DNA of 64,000 nt from Pedobacter sp. Leaf194 (GTDB lineage: Bacteria > Bacteroidota > Bacteroidia > Sphingobacteriales > Sphingobacteriaceae). The notes beneath the pieces were generated by a model, which was not told where the DNA came from, made no database searches, and was given only the letters and a program-made list of their open reading frames with translations. How positions within the stretch are numbered: the first letter of the stretch is position 1; each line of letters opens with the position of its first letter. Below are positions 52,871-63,000 of the stretch, in pieces. Both the position numbers and the translations under genes were made by a program. The DNA lies in NCBI RefSeq assembly GCF_001423945.1, contig NZ_LMPU01000008.1, forward strand, positions 496,001 to 560,000, written 5' to 3'.

Positions 52871-53785
52871 ATGAAAAAGTTGACTCTTTTGTTTCTTATA
52901 ATTTCAAATTGCATTGCATCTTACGCGCAGGAAAAATCAGATCAAAAGCTTCAGTTAAAGCTAAATGAGTTGGTTAAAGGTTTTAAAGGGGATGTTGGCA
53001 TTTATGTTAAAAATTTAAAAACCGGTAAAACAGCATCAATAAATGCCGATACAATTTTTCCTACGGCGAGCATGATTAAAGTACCAATAACCTGCGGTGT
53101 TTTTAATAAAATTGAAAAAGGCGAATTGGATTATCATGCACAATTGATGTATTGTGACAGCCTCCTCTATGCCGGAGAAGATATTCTGGGCTCGTTCAAG
53201 GATAGCGAAAAAATTTCGTTGAGTAAGGTGTTGATGCTGATGATTACTACCAGCGACAATACTGCGAGCTTATGGGCGCAACTGCTTGCAGGAACGGGTA
53301 CGGCAATAAACGAAGTAATGGCAAACAACGGTTTAAAAGATACCCGGGTTAATTCGCGCACCCCTGGGCGAAAAGATAACCAGAAGAAATATGGCTGGGG
53401 CCAAACAACACCCAAAGAAATGGCTACACTTTTAGCATTAATCAGAGATGGAAAAATGATAAACCCTGCCGCGTCAGAACGGATTTACAGAAATCTGATT
53501 AGAATTTACTGGGACAGTGAGGCGCTCTCGCAGATTCCGCCAACCGTTCAGGTTGCCTCAAAATCCGGAGCCGTAGATGCTGCACGCTCTGAAGTTTGTT
53601 TAGTTAATGCCCCGCACGGCGATTACGTTTTCTGTATTAACACAAAAAATCAGCAAGATATTTCATGGAATTATAGCAACGAAGGGTGGACAATGATTCG
53701 AAAACTAAGCAACCTTTTATGGAACCACTATGAGCCGAACTTTGGCTGGAAACAACCAGAAGGGATTCAGAGATACTATAAATAG
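52871..53785 (+). CDS. Class A beta-lactamase-like serine hydrolase
   Basis: 304 residues from the ATG at 52871; signal peptide LTLLFLIISNCIASYAQ. Active-site elements of class A: S67-MI-K70 (TASMIKVP), S128-D129-N130 (TTSDN) and K231-S-G. The omega loop (~159-180, RVNSRTPGRKDN) has no glutamate equivalent to Glu166, which activates the deacylating water. It may therefore bind or acylate beta-lactams without hydrolysing them efficiently, or act on another substrate. It meets DUF5362 tail to tail with no gap. Confidence 0.85.
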   Translation: MKKLTLLFLIISNCIASYAQEKSDQKLQLKLNELVKGFKGDVGIYVKNLKTGKTASINADTIFPTASMIKVPITCGVFNKIEKGELDYHAQLMYCDSLLYAGEDILGSFKDSEKISLSKVLMLMITTSDNTASLWAQLLAGTGTAINEVMANNGLKDTRVNSRTPGRKDNQKKYGWGQTTPKEMATLLALIRDGKMINPAASERIYRNLIRIYWDSEALSQIPPTVQVASKSGAVDAARSEVCLVNAPHGDYVFCINTKNQQDISWNYSNEGWTMIRKLSNLLWNHYEPNFGWKQPEGIQRYYK

Positions 53786-54244
53786 TTAACCCCTGGCCAT
53801 ACTTGCAGCGAAAAGAAGGATAAAAAGAAAGTAACAGATCATGATAACAATTGTAAATATGCCCCAGAATTTAAACAGGGATTTCATGTTCATCATCGCG
53901 TCGTTCAAGCTTTCCTGGTCGCCATATAAAACGCCTTGTTTACCCTTATTTGAAAATCTAAAGAGCAATAAACTAGGGTAAAAGTACATCAATGCCAGGA
54001 TGAGGTAAACAATGGTAACCCCGAATGCACCGGCGCCAGCCAATGGACCCAATTGCGCAACCATTGCTGGGTTAGCTGTTAAGGCAGCACCTATTCCAAA
54101 GGAACCAATTATTAAAAAAGCAGATAAAATAAACCCAACTATCGACAAAAATCTCGCCCATTTGGCTATCTCGTAGAGGTAACTTCTCATCTCTTCGGTA
54201 ACTATCAATTTAACCTCCTGAGGCGTTTGTTCAAAATCTTCCAT
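53786..54244 (-). CDS. DUF5362 membrane protein
   Basis: 152 residues with four membrane helices (about 32-52, 63-82, 84-104, 128-150) and a soluble loop (NKGKQGVLYGDQESLNDAMMNMKSLF) before the last helix. The pattern fits DUF5362, a family of unknown function. The gene is convergent with the beta-lactamase-like gene and divergent from ychF. Confidence 0.8.
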   Translation of the reverse strand: MEDFEQTPQEVKLIVTEEMRSYLYEIAKWARFLSIVGFILSAFLIIGSFGIGAALTANPAMVAQLGPLAGAGAFGVTIVYLILALMYFYPSLLLFRFSNKGKQGVLYGDQESLNDAMMNMKSLFKFWGIFTIVIMICYFLFILLFAASMARG

Positions 54245-54329
54245 GTCTGTAATCCGTAATTTTGGCTAAACTTAGATAAAATATCCATCCGCAACAAATT
54301 CCAACCTTTAAATAAACATATTAAAACCT

Positions 54330-54337
54330 TATCTTTG
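54330..54337 (+). promoter_or_regulatory. -7 box of ychF
   Basis: TATCTTTG, an exact TAnnTTTG match; a TTTA at 54307-54310 lies at the right distance (19 bases) for a weak -33 element. The predicted start of transcription (~54344) is at the edge of the heptamer repeats. Confidence 0.6.
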
Positions 54338-54346
54338 CCGCCTGAA

Positions 54347-54416
54347 AAAGGTGAAAGGTGAAAGGTGAAAGGTGAAAGGTGAAAGGTGAAATCGTAAATC
54401 GTAAATCGTAAATCGT
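54347..54416 (+). repeat. Heptamer repeats (AAAGGTG)6(AAATCGT)4 in the ychF leader
   Basis: Six perfect copies of AAAGGTG (54347-54388) are followed without a gap by four perfect copies of AAATCGT (54389-54416). The array ends 17 bases before the ychF ATG and fills nearly all of the predicted 5' untranslated region. The AAAGGTG units each resemble a weak ribosome binding site. Confidence 0.97.
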
Positions 54417-54433
54417 AAAATCAAATAATTTAA

Positions 54434-55534
54434 ATGGCATTACAATGTGGTATTGTCGGCTTACCAAATGTTGGCAAATCGACACTTTTTAACTGTTTAT
54501 CAAATGCAAAGGCGCAGGCGGCGAATTTTCCTTTCTGTACTATTGAGCCTAACGTTGGCGTAATTACGGTACCTGATGATAGGTTAACTAAACTTGCCGA
54601 ATTGGTTAAGCCAAATAAAGTTCAGCCGAATACTATCGAAATTGTTGATATTGCAGGTCTGGTAAAAGGCGCATCAAAAGGTGAAGGTTTAGGTAACCAG
54701 TTTTTAGGGAATATCCGGGCTACTAATGCCATTATTCATGTTTTACGGTGCTTTGATGATGGAAATGTAATCCATGTAGACGGTTCTGTTGACCCGATTC
54801 GGGACAGGGAAATTATTGATACTGAGCTGCAACTAAAAGATTTGGATACGGTAGATAAGCGCATTCAAAAGGTTGAAAAAATGGCTAAAACAGGTGGCGA
54901 TAAAGATGCAAAGCGTACCTATGAAATTTTAACACTTGTGAAATCGCATTTAGAAAGTGGCAAATCTATACGTACTGTCGCTTTAAGTCAGGATGATTTC
55001 GATTTTATTGAAGATTTAGGCTTGCTTACTCAAAAGCCGGTAATGTATGTTTGTAACGTTGATGAAGCCTCTGTTATAACAGGAAATAAATACGTTGATT
55101 TAGTTAAAGCTAACGTTGCAGACGAGAATGCGGAAGTGCTGGTAATATCTGCAAAAATCGAATCAGAAATTGCGGAATTGGAAAGTTATGAAGAACGTCA
55201 GGAATTTTTGGCTGATTTAGGGCTGACAGAATCTGGCGTAAATAAATTAATTCGTGCCGCGTACAAATTGTTAAACCTGTACACATACTTTACTGCGGGG
55301 GTACAAGAGGTTAGGGCTTGGACAATTACCAAAGGTTTTACCGCTCCACAAGCGGCTGGCGTAATTCACACAGATTTTGAAAAAGGATTTATCCGTGCGG
55401 AAGTTATTAAATACAATGACTTTGTAACGCTTGGTTCGGAAAACGCCTGTAAAGATGCTGGAAAACTTGGTGTTGAAGGAAAAACTTACGTTGTGGAAGA
55501 CGGAGATATTATGCACTTTAGGTTTAATGTATAA
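54434..55534 (+). CDS. ychF: Redox-regulated ATPase YchF (Obg-like)
   Basis: 366 residues. G1 loop GLPNVGKST (residues 7-15), G3 [20 protein letters not shown], the NVDE motif in place of NKxD (which gives ATP preference) and the C-terminal TGS domain ending [13 protein letters not shown] identify YchF/OLA1. It binds ribosomes and is linked to stress responses. It is monocistronic, with a repeat-rich leader and its own terminator. Confidence 0.97.
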   Translation: MALQCGIVGLPNVGKSTLFNCLSNAKAQAANFPFCTIEPNVGVITVPDDRLTKLAELVKPNKVQPNTIEIVDIAGLVKGASKGEGLGNQFLGNIRATNAIIHVLRCFDDGNVIHVDGSVDPIRDREIIDTELQLKDLDTVDKRIQKVEKMAKTGGDKDAKRTYEILTLVKSHLESGKSIRTVALSQDDFDFIEDLGLLTQKPVMYVCNVDEASVITGNKYVDLVKANVADENAEVLVISAKIESEIAELESYEERQEFLADLGLTESGVNKLIRAAYKLLNLYTYFTAGVQEVRAWTITKGFTAPQAAGVIHTDFEKGFIRAEVIKYNDFVTLGSENACKDAGKLGVEGKTYVVEDGDIMHFRFNV

Positions 55535-55555
55535 CCTGTAAAGCAATCGAAAAAG

Positions 55556-55586
55556 AAAAGCCACTCGAATGAAGTGGCTTTTTTTT
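55556..55586 (+). terminator. Terminator of ychF
   Basis: Stem AAGCCACT / AGTGGCTT (8 bp, extendable by A-T pairs) followed by eight T, 22 bases past the stop codon. Confidence 0.9.
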
Positions 55587-55631
55587 ATGTGTAAATTTTT
55601 TGAGGCTGTAGCCCATTAAAATTTTAAAACA

Positions 55632-56243
55632 TTAAACTTCGAGGCCGTAGGCCGCCAATTGAGCTTTGGTATCTTCGTAAGTGCTATGATGAATACCTTT
55701 TAAACCCAAACCTTCTGCAACCTGTACAAACAGCATCCTGTCATCAATATATAAACTTGTAGCTACATCGCTTTGCGAAATATCAATTGCTACTTTGAAA
55801 ATATCAGCATCCGGTTTCCGGAAATGAACAAAACTGGATGAAACGAAGAAATCGACAAACTCGTTAAGCTTAAAAGTGTTAATCCTGTATTGATTTAGCT
55901 CCCGCCCTTCGTTACTAATTACTGCAACTTTTAGGTGATACTTCTGCTTAAGGTCGCAAATTAGTGCAATCATATCGTTGTAAGGCAATGATTTTTTAAA
56001 CATAAATCCCTTAAAATCATCGTAAGAGAACGAACGTTCCTCGAAAAAAACAATTCTTTCGAGATATTCATCGAGTGTTAATTTTCCAACTTCATAAGTA
56101 TCAAACGTAAGGTGATGGCGTTCTTCTAAATCTACAGAATCGAGGTTAAATAAAACCGCTGCCTCGCCCCTCGCCTTTCTGTCCCAACCATTGGTAAGTA
56201 AAACACCGCCTATATCGGTAAATAATGTGGTAATCTTTTGCAT
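55632..56243 (-). CDS. HAD family hydrolase
   Basis: 203 residues. The nucleophile motif is LFTDIGGVL (the canonical DxDGT form has Asp-Ile-Gly here: D12-I-G), motif II is VAVISNEGRELN and motif IV is SLYIDDRMLFVQVAEGLGL. This fits the YihX-like/alpha-D-glucose-1-phosphatase type of HAD enzymes, in which the second Asp of motif I can differ. It starts 11 bases after mgtE and is probably in one operon with it. The substrate is unknown. Confidence 0.88.
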   Translation of the reverse strand: MQKITTLFTDIGGVLLTNGWDRKARGEAAVLFNLDSVDLEERHHLTFDTYEVGKLTLDEYLERIVFFEERSFSYDDFKGFMFKKSLPYNDMIALICDLKQKYHLKVAVISNEGRELNQYRINTFKLNEFVDFFVSSSFVHFRKPDADIFKVAIDISQSDVATSLYIDDRMLFVQVAEGLGLKGIHHSTYEDTKAQLAAYGLEV

Positions 56244-56254
56244 AAAATAAAACC

Positions 56255-57631
56255 TTAAAGTAAAACGCCTTTTAAAAATAATACAGCAAAACTGAAGTAA
56301 ATAATCAATCCGGTTACATCAACCAGGGTTGCAACAAACGGAGCAGAAGAAGTTGCAGGGTCGGCACCTAGTTTTTTAAGCAAAACAGGCAGCATTGAAC
56401 CACTTAAAGAGCCCCACAATACGACAAAAACCAACGATACACTTATTGTAGCGGCTATCAAAATCCAATGTTCACCGTAAACGTTTGGGGCGGCAACATG
56501 CCACACCAGAATGCGCAAGAAACCGATTAAACCCAGACACAAACCCAGTAAAAAGCCGGATATTATTTCCCTACGCATAACAAGCCACCAATCTTTAATC
56601 GTAACTTCTCCTAAAGCCATCGCCTGGATTATTAAGGTAGAAGCCTGCGAGCCGCTATTACCTCCGCAAGAAATTATGAGCGGAATAAAAAGCGCCAACA
56701 CGGTTGCCTTGTGTATTTGACCTTCGAAAAACCCCATTGCCGTGGCAGTAAGCATTTCTCCAATCATTAAAATTGCAAGCCAACCCACGCGTTTTTTTAC
56801 CAGATTAAAGATGGTTGTATCCAGGTAAGGCTCATCGAGCGCTTCCGTACCACCAATTTTATGCATATCCTCGGTATACTCCTCGTTTGCAATCCACAAA
56901 ATATCATCAACGGTTACGATACCCAATAGAATGTTGTTTTCATCAACCACTGGTAAAGCCACCCGATTATTCATTCTAAAGATATTGATGGCATCTTCCT
57001 GCGGGTCGTTGGCTTTTAACGCAATAAAACGTTTATCGGTTAACTCGCCAATAATTGCATCAGGGTCTGCCAGCAAAACCTCTCTAATCCTGATGTCATC
57101 CAGCAGGGTACCATCTTTATCAATTACGTAAACAACATCAATCGTTTCAGAGTTTTTTCCATACCGCCTTATATGCGACAGCACACGAGAAATGGTCCAT
57201 TCAGGCTTTACAGCGATGTAATCTGGCGTCATTAACCGCCCAATACTGTCTTCTTTATAACCTAAAAGTGCCAAAGATTCTTTGCGTTCTTCAGGAGGAA
57301 GGAGCGTGATCATCTTCTTCACTACGTCACCCTTCAATTCACTAAAAAGTGCTGTACGGTCATCAGGTGGCAAATCTTTTATAATTTGATTCAGCTTATT
57401 ACCCGAAAGTTTTTTTATTATACGTTCCTGCGTAGGAAAATCCAGAATCCTGAATACATTAACCGCCCGGTTTAAGGAGATTGTTTCTATGAATTTAGCG
57501 GCACATTGCGGAAGTTCGTCTATTAGTTGCTCTACATCCGAGATATTCAGTTCGTCCAGATAACGCTTTAACGCCTTATCATCTTCTTTATCAAGTAGTT
57601 CCTGAATCTCTTCTACAACCAATTCTTCCAT
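56255..57631 (-). CDS. mgtE: Magnesium transporter MgtE
   Basis: 458 residues. N-terminal MgtE_N superhelix (~1-125), a CBS pair (~130-250) and a five-helix pore with the signature IPLIISCGGNSGSQASTLIIQA and GADPATSSAPFVATLVDVTGL. The cytoplasmic domains sense Mg2+ and gate the dimeric channel. The start is the ATG at 57631; the frame can be read from a TTG two codons earlier. It is followed by the HAD gene. Confidence 0.95.
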   Translation of the reverse strand: MEELVVEEIQELLDKEDDKALKRYLDELNISDVEQLIDELPQCAAKFIETISLNRAVNVFRILDFPTQERIIKKLSGNKLNQIIKDLPPDDRTALFSELKGDVVKKMITLLPPEERKESLALLGYKEDSIGRLMTPDYIAVKPEWTISRVLSHIRRYGKNSETIDVVYVIDKDGTLLDDIRIREVLLADPDAIIGELTDKRFIALKANDPQEDAINIFRMNNRVALPVVDENNILLGIVTVDDILWIANEEYTEDMHKIGGTEALDEPYLDTTIFNLVKKRVGWLAILMIGEMLTATAMGFFEGQIHKATVLALFIPLIISCGGNSGSQASTLIIQAMALGEVTIKDWWLVMRREIISGFLLGLCLGLIGFLRILVWHVAAPNVYGEHWILIAATISVSLVFVVLWGSLSGSMLPVLLKKLGADPATSSAPFVATLVDVTGLIIYFSFAVLFLKGVLL

Positions 57632-57943
57632 AAACAACCAATTTTTATTACATGCCTAAACCTCTGTAAACGGTTCGCAAAGGTGCGTTTTTATTTTTTA
57701 AAAAGCCAATTTTCCCAACTTTTGAAACTGTTTTTAATGAAGCAAATAACAGGTTGCTTTAGTTTCAATTAATTAATTTTTTTATTTTGATTGAGCGTAA
57801 ATTTTAAACGGTTAGGCAGGCTACAAAGCCTTGCCTGCGGTAGTGCCGTTTGTGTAAGTACGAAAAATTAGAAGAATTTCTCCGAGTGTCTTAGCTGGTT
57901 TATGAAAAAACCGGTTCAAGTCTATTCCGGGCATTTAAAAAAG
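57632..57943. other. Intergenic region mgtE / tRNA-Arg
   Basis: About 310 bases. The stretch near mgtE carries CACCTTTG on the minus strand (one mismatch from TAnnTTTG) with a TTG ~21 bases upstream, a possible mgtE promoter. The GCCTTGCCTGCGG stretch near 57828 is a local GC-rich block. No gene was recognised. Confidence 0.4.
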
Positions 57944-58015
57944 TGTTCCCAGAGGGATTCGAACCCCCATCGGTGGTACCGGAAACCACAATTCTATCCA
58001 TTGAACTATGGGAAC
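57944..58015 (-). tRNA. tRNA-Arg (anticodon CCG)
   Basis: 72 nt that fold into a cloverleaf: acceptor GTTCCCA / TGGGAAC, anticodon stem GTGGT/ACCAC with loop TTCCGGT (anticodon CCG at 57980-57982), T-arm with the TTCGAAT loop. The 3' CCA is not encoded. It reads CGG codons. It is a single gene between mgtE and treZ; tRNA genes are common integration targets, but no direct repeat of the 3' end was seen nearby. Confidence 0.95.
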
Positions 58016-58181
58016 AATCAGCGGCAAATATAGAACTTTACAACAAGAAAATTCAATTTAGCGTGTTAATATGTAAAGAAAATTAAAGCGCCGCTTTATT
58101 ACACTTTTATCCAGCTTGTTAAGTATTCTAAAGGCAAAGCCTCACAAAAAAATGTCTTTCTACTGTCGAACTTTGACCATT

Positions 58182-58189
58182 TAATTTTG
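58182..58189 (+). promoter_or_regulatory. -7 box of the treZ operon
   Basis: TAATTTTG, an exact TAnnTTTG match, 26 bases before the treZ ATG. The 200 bases between the tRNA and treZ hold nothing else recognisable. Confidence 0.5.
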
Positions 58190-58215
58190 TTGTCTTTTTA
58201 AAACCTGAAATATCA

Positions 58216-60063
58216 ATGCAGATAGATTTACTTAGAAGGAAAATTGGTTTAAACTTTAATGATGGCTTCGCTGAGGTTTGGCTTTGGGCCCCTAATGCGA
58301 ATAAGGTTAATATTTGCATTCAAAAAACCGAACATCGCCTGGATATGCTAGCGAAAGAATATGGTTATTGGTATTTAAAGACAGAGCAAATCCGGCCTTT
58401 CGATGCGTACAGTTTTGAACTTGAGAGCAACACTGATGCGGATAATGCTAAACTAAAGCGTGCTGACCCCGCCTCGATATATCAACATGATGGAATTTTC
58501 GGAGACTCTACAGCCTTCGATTTGGGCCGGTTTGAATGGACAGACCAGAATTGGAAGCCGATAGCGGTAAAAGACTATATTATTTATGAGATTCACACCG
58601 GCACTTTTACGCCTGAGGGCGATTTTGAATCGGTTATAAACAAACTTGATTACCTTTTAGAATTAGGAATAACTGCCATTGAAATTATGCCTGTAAGCCA
58701 GTTTTCTGGCAACAGAAACTGGGGTTACGATGGGGTTTTTCCTTTCGCTGTACAAAATACATATGGCGGCCCGCAACAGTTACAGAAACTGGTAAACGCT
58801 TGCCATAACAAAGGCCTTGCGGTTATTTTGGATGTTGTTTATAACCATGTTGGTCCCGAAGGAAATTACTTTAATGATTTTGGAGCCTATTTCACCGAAA
58901 AGTACAATACACCCTGGGGCAATGCAATAAACTTTGATGACGCCTATTGCGATGGCGTCAGAACATTTTTTATTGAGAATGCGCTGATGTGGTTTCGTGA
59001 TTTTCATATCGATGCACTTAGACTCGACGCCGTTCATGCGATAAAAGACTTCAGTCCGAAACATATCCTGGCAGAGCTAAAGCAACACGTAGATAAACTT
59101 GCTACAGAAAACAACCGGCCTTACCACTTAATGGTTGAGCTCGATTTAAATGATAACCGCTACATCAACTCGCAGCAACAGGGCGGCTATGGCATGGACG
59201 CCCAATGGATAGATGAGTTTCACCATACCCTGCGGGTGGCCGCCGGACAAGAGAAAACAGGTTACTACGCTGATTTTAATGGTATTGAAGATTTAGCAAA
59301 AGCCTACAATGATGCCTATGTGTACAACGGCCAGTATTCGGAACATCGTAAAAAAAAGTTTGGGGTGGAAACTGAAAACCCCGGCGAACAGTTTATCGTG
59401 TTTTCACAAAACCATGACCATGTTGGCAACAGGATGCTTGGCGAAAGAACATCGACACTCGTAAGTTTTGAGATGTTGAAAGTTATGGCCGGTGCAGTGC
59501 TTTGTGCACCCTATTTACCTTTAATTTTTATGGGCGAAGAATGGGCGGAAACTAATCCCTTCCAGTTTTTTATCAGCCACAGCGATGAGGAACTTGTTGA
59601 AGCAGTAAGAAAGGGACGTAAAGCTGAGTTTTCGGCTTTCCATATTGAAGGTGAAGCGCCTGACCCACAAGATGAGGCTACCTTTAACCGTTCGAAGCTG
59701 GATTGGAATAAAGCAGCTACCGGCATGCATAAGACAATGCTCGCCTATTACAAAACCCTTATTCGATTAAGAAAAGAAAACGCGGCGTTTAATGATTTGA
59801 ATCGGAAAAACACGCAGGCCAGAGCAATTACCGATAAAAATACCTTGTTTCTTACACGCTCGAGCGAGGAACAAATTATTATTTGCCTTTTAAATTTTTC
59901 AAAAAATCAGCAAAATCTACAATTAAACTTGCCAGGCAATATGTCGATTTTGCTAAATTCTGCCACTACAGAATTTGGTGGACCGCAGCCTACAGCAAAT
60001 GCTATTCAACACAACGGCGAAATCAGCATCGCTCCTGAATCTATTTTAATTTTTTCCAACTAA
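58216..60063 (+). CDS. treZ: Malto-oligosyltrehalose trehalohydrolase
   Basis: 615 residues of GH13. An N-terminal beta-sandwich (FAEVWLWAPNANKVNI) precedes the barrel. Catalytic residues: nucleophile D271 (DALRLDAVHAI), acid E308 (LMVELDLND) and D401 (QNHDHVGNR); GYDGVFPFAVQNTYGGP is typical of TreZ. It releases trehalose from maltooligosyltrehalose made by TreY. Its stop directly abuts the ATG of the next gene (TAAATG), so both are one translational unit. Confidence 0.94.
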   Translation: MQIDLLRRKIGLNFNDGFAEVWLWAPNANKVNICIQKTEHRLDMLAKEYGYWYLKTEQIRPFDAYSFELESNTDADNAKLKRADPASIYQHDGIFGDSTAFDLGRFEWTDQNWKPIAVKDYIIYEIHTGTFTPEGDFESVINKLDYLLELGITAIEIMPVSQFSGNRNWGYDGVFPFAVQNTYGGPQQLQKLVNACHNKGLAVILDVVYNHVGPEGNYFNDFGAYFTEKYNTPWGNAINFDDAYCDGVRTFFIENALMWFRDFHIDALRLDAVHAIKDFSPKHILAELKQHVDKLATENNRPYHLMVELDLNDNRYINSQQQGGYGMDAQWIDEFHHTLRVAAGQEKTGYYADFNGIEDLAKAYNDAYVYNGQYSEHRKKKFGVETENPGEQFIVFSQNHDHVGNRMLGERTSTLVSFEMLKVMAGAVLCAPYLPLIFMGEEWAETNPFQFFISHSDEELVEAVRKGRKAEFSAFHIEGEAPDPQDEATFNRSKLDWNKAATGMHKTMLAYYKTLIRLRKENAAFNDLNRKNTQARAITDKNTLFLTRSSEEQIIICLLNFSKNQQNLQLNLPGNMSILLNSATTEFGGPQPTANAIQHNGEISIAPESILIFSN

Positions 60064-63000
60064 ATGAATAATCCAGTTTCAACCTACCGCATACAGTTTC
60101 ACAAAGATTTTAATTTCGATGACTTCGAAAAAATCATTCCCTATTTAATAGATTTGGGCGTTGATACGGTTTATGCTTCTCCGATTTTTGAAGCAATGCC
60201 CGGAAGCACACACGGCTATGACGTGGTGAACCCACTACGGATAAATCCGGAAATTGGCACCGAAAGCCAGCTTTTGGCCATTTCTGAAAGGCTTAAACAA
60301 GCTGGAATAAAATGGCTCCAGGACATTGTTCCAAACCATATGGCTTTCCATGATGCTAACAAATGGCTTATGGATGTTTTGGAAAAAGGTGAGCAATCTG
60401 ATTATGCTGCTTTCTTCGACATTGATTTCCGGCAGGCAGACGCCCGGTTAATGGTGCCATTTTTAGGCGAAGATTTAGAGGATGCGATTGATAATAAATC
60501 GATTCAACTGAAAGAAATTGAAGGAAAATTCTTTCTCGCAACTGCTGATTCTAATTGGCCTGTTAATCTCGAAACAGCAATAAAATTATCAAACGAAAAC
60601 CTGGCCGAAAGAAATAACCAGCCAGGGTTTATAAAAGAAATTGCCAATGCCCAGCATTACCGGCTTTGCAATTGGCAGGAAACAAATTCGAGGATAAATT
60701 ACCGAAGGTTTTTTACGGTAAACAGCTTAATTTGTTTGAATATTCAAAATCCTGAAGTATTTGCAACCTACCATAAATACATCTTCGAACTGGTTGATAA
60801 AGGAGTTTTCCAGGGACTTAGAATAGACCATATCGACGGCCTTTACGACCCAAAAGAATACCTGGGTAGACTAAGAGAGGCGGTTGGAGATGACGTTTAT
60901 ATTGTAATAGAGAAAATCCTCGAAGCAGGAGAAAGCCTGCCAACAGACTGGAAGATACAGGGAACAACCGGCTATGATTTTCTCTCGATGGTTAATAACC
61001 TATTTACCAACAAGAAATCGGAGCAGGAATTTAATAACCTGTACGACGATGTTATTGGCAAAAAACTTGACGCCGAAACGCTGACCCGTGAGAAAAAAAC
61101 TGCCATTTTATGGAAGCACATGCTTGGCGAGCTGAATAATTTATGTGAACTCTTTACATTATCTAAATTAATTGAGGCTGAGCGATTTACGGCTGAAGAA
61201 CTAAAACTTGGGCTAGCGGAATTTTTAATCGAAATGCCTGTTTACCGCTATTATGACTACGTTTTCCCTTTAAAAGGAACCAAATTAAGTAAAGTGGAAG
61301 CCCTGATTATTCCGGTAATTGAAAATGAGAAGACGACAGCAATAGGCGACATCTTGTATGAAGTATTTATAAAAAATCCGCCGCTGGCAGATAAAAGTTA
61401 TAATGAAAGGCTGGGGCTTTTTTATAAACGATGTATGCAGTTTACCGGCCCGCTTATGGCGAAAGGCGTAGAGGATACATTGATGTTTACTTACAATCGC
61501 TTTGTTGGGCATGCAGAGGTTGGCGATGCTCCCGATGCTTTTGGCCTCTCGGTTGCTGAATTCCATGCTGAGATGGTCGAGCGGCAAGACAAATGGAACT
61601 TAAGTATGAATGCCAGTTCAACGCATGATACAAAAAAGGGCGAAGACGTAAGAGCCAGGTTAAACGTCTTGACTGATATTCCTGACCGATGGGTAAATTT
61701 CGTAAAAACAGTTCAGGAATCGGTAGAAAGACTACAAGTTAACCACCCCTCTTTTAAGTGGTTACATAAAAACGACGTTTATTTTATTCTCCAAAATCTT
61801 GTTGGGGCGCTCCCATTTCCCGGAACCGGCGATGATGATATTGAAAGCAGGCTGCAGGCTTTTATTGAAAAGGCATTGAGAGAAGCTAAAAAAAGATCGG
61901 ATTGGGCCGAGCCAGATGAAGCCTATGAGGGTGACATGAAAGATTTTGTTTTAAAACTTTTAAATAAAAATAAAAACGGCCAGAACATTATAGAGCGCTT
62001 CGTTGCCGATATCGCCGACTTCGCCATAATTAATAGCCTGGCTCAAACGCTGCTGAAATTTACCTGCCCCGGCATACCCGATGTTTATCAGGGTACTGAA
62101 CTTTGGGATCTTAGCTTAGTAGATCCAGACAACAGGCGACCGGTAGATTATAACCTGCGTGTTGAACAACTTCAATCGATTAAAACAGAAAAAGATCTGG
62201 AAAACAGTTGGAACGAAAGATTTTCGGGAAAGATTAAATTGTTTTTAACCAGCAAATTATTGCGCATTAGAGCTGCTGAAAGAGCACTATTTGATACCGG
62301 GACGTACATCCCTCTGGCTACGAAGGGAAAGTATGCGGGCAACATTTTCGCATTCGCGAAGCAGCTAAAAGATAATTGGGTAATAGTAGCTGCGCCTCTA
62401 GGCATCGCAAAATTAGCTGATGAGCAAAATGTTGCTGCAGAAAAAGTTGAATGGTACGACACCAGAATCGTTTTGCCTAATATTGCGCCTCAAGGCTGGG
62501 AAAATTTAATTACCGGCGAGCAAGGTTTCAGGGATATCAATCAAGGTGGGCTGTTGGTAAGCGAATTATTTGCCGACTTACCCGTTGCGGTTATAAAGTT
62601 GCTGCCCAAGAAACATTCGCGGTCGGCTGGGGTGTTAATGCACATAACATCGTTGCCATCTGCTTTTGGTATTGGCGACCTCGGGCCCGGTGCGAAGAAA
62701 TTTGTTGATTTTCTTTATAATTCTAATCAGCGGTATTGGCAGATATTACCATTAAACCCTACCAAAAAAGAAAATGGACATTCGCCATATTCCAGTAACT
62801 CTGCATTTGCTGGTAACTTTTTGATGATTAGTCCGCAGGCATTAATTAATGACGGACTTTTAACAGAAAGCGATTGCGACGCAGAGCACGTGGAGGCTAC
62901 AGATTCCGTCGACTTTACAATTGCAGAAGCTTTAAAAGACAGGTTGTTGAAAAAAGCTTTCTCAAATTTCAAAAACATAAAAAATGATGTTCTTGACAGG

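Noticed and set aside
57944..58015. tRNA-Arg as the edge of an integrated island
   Set aside because: No integrase, no duplicated tRNA 3' end and only core metabolic genes on both sides.
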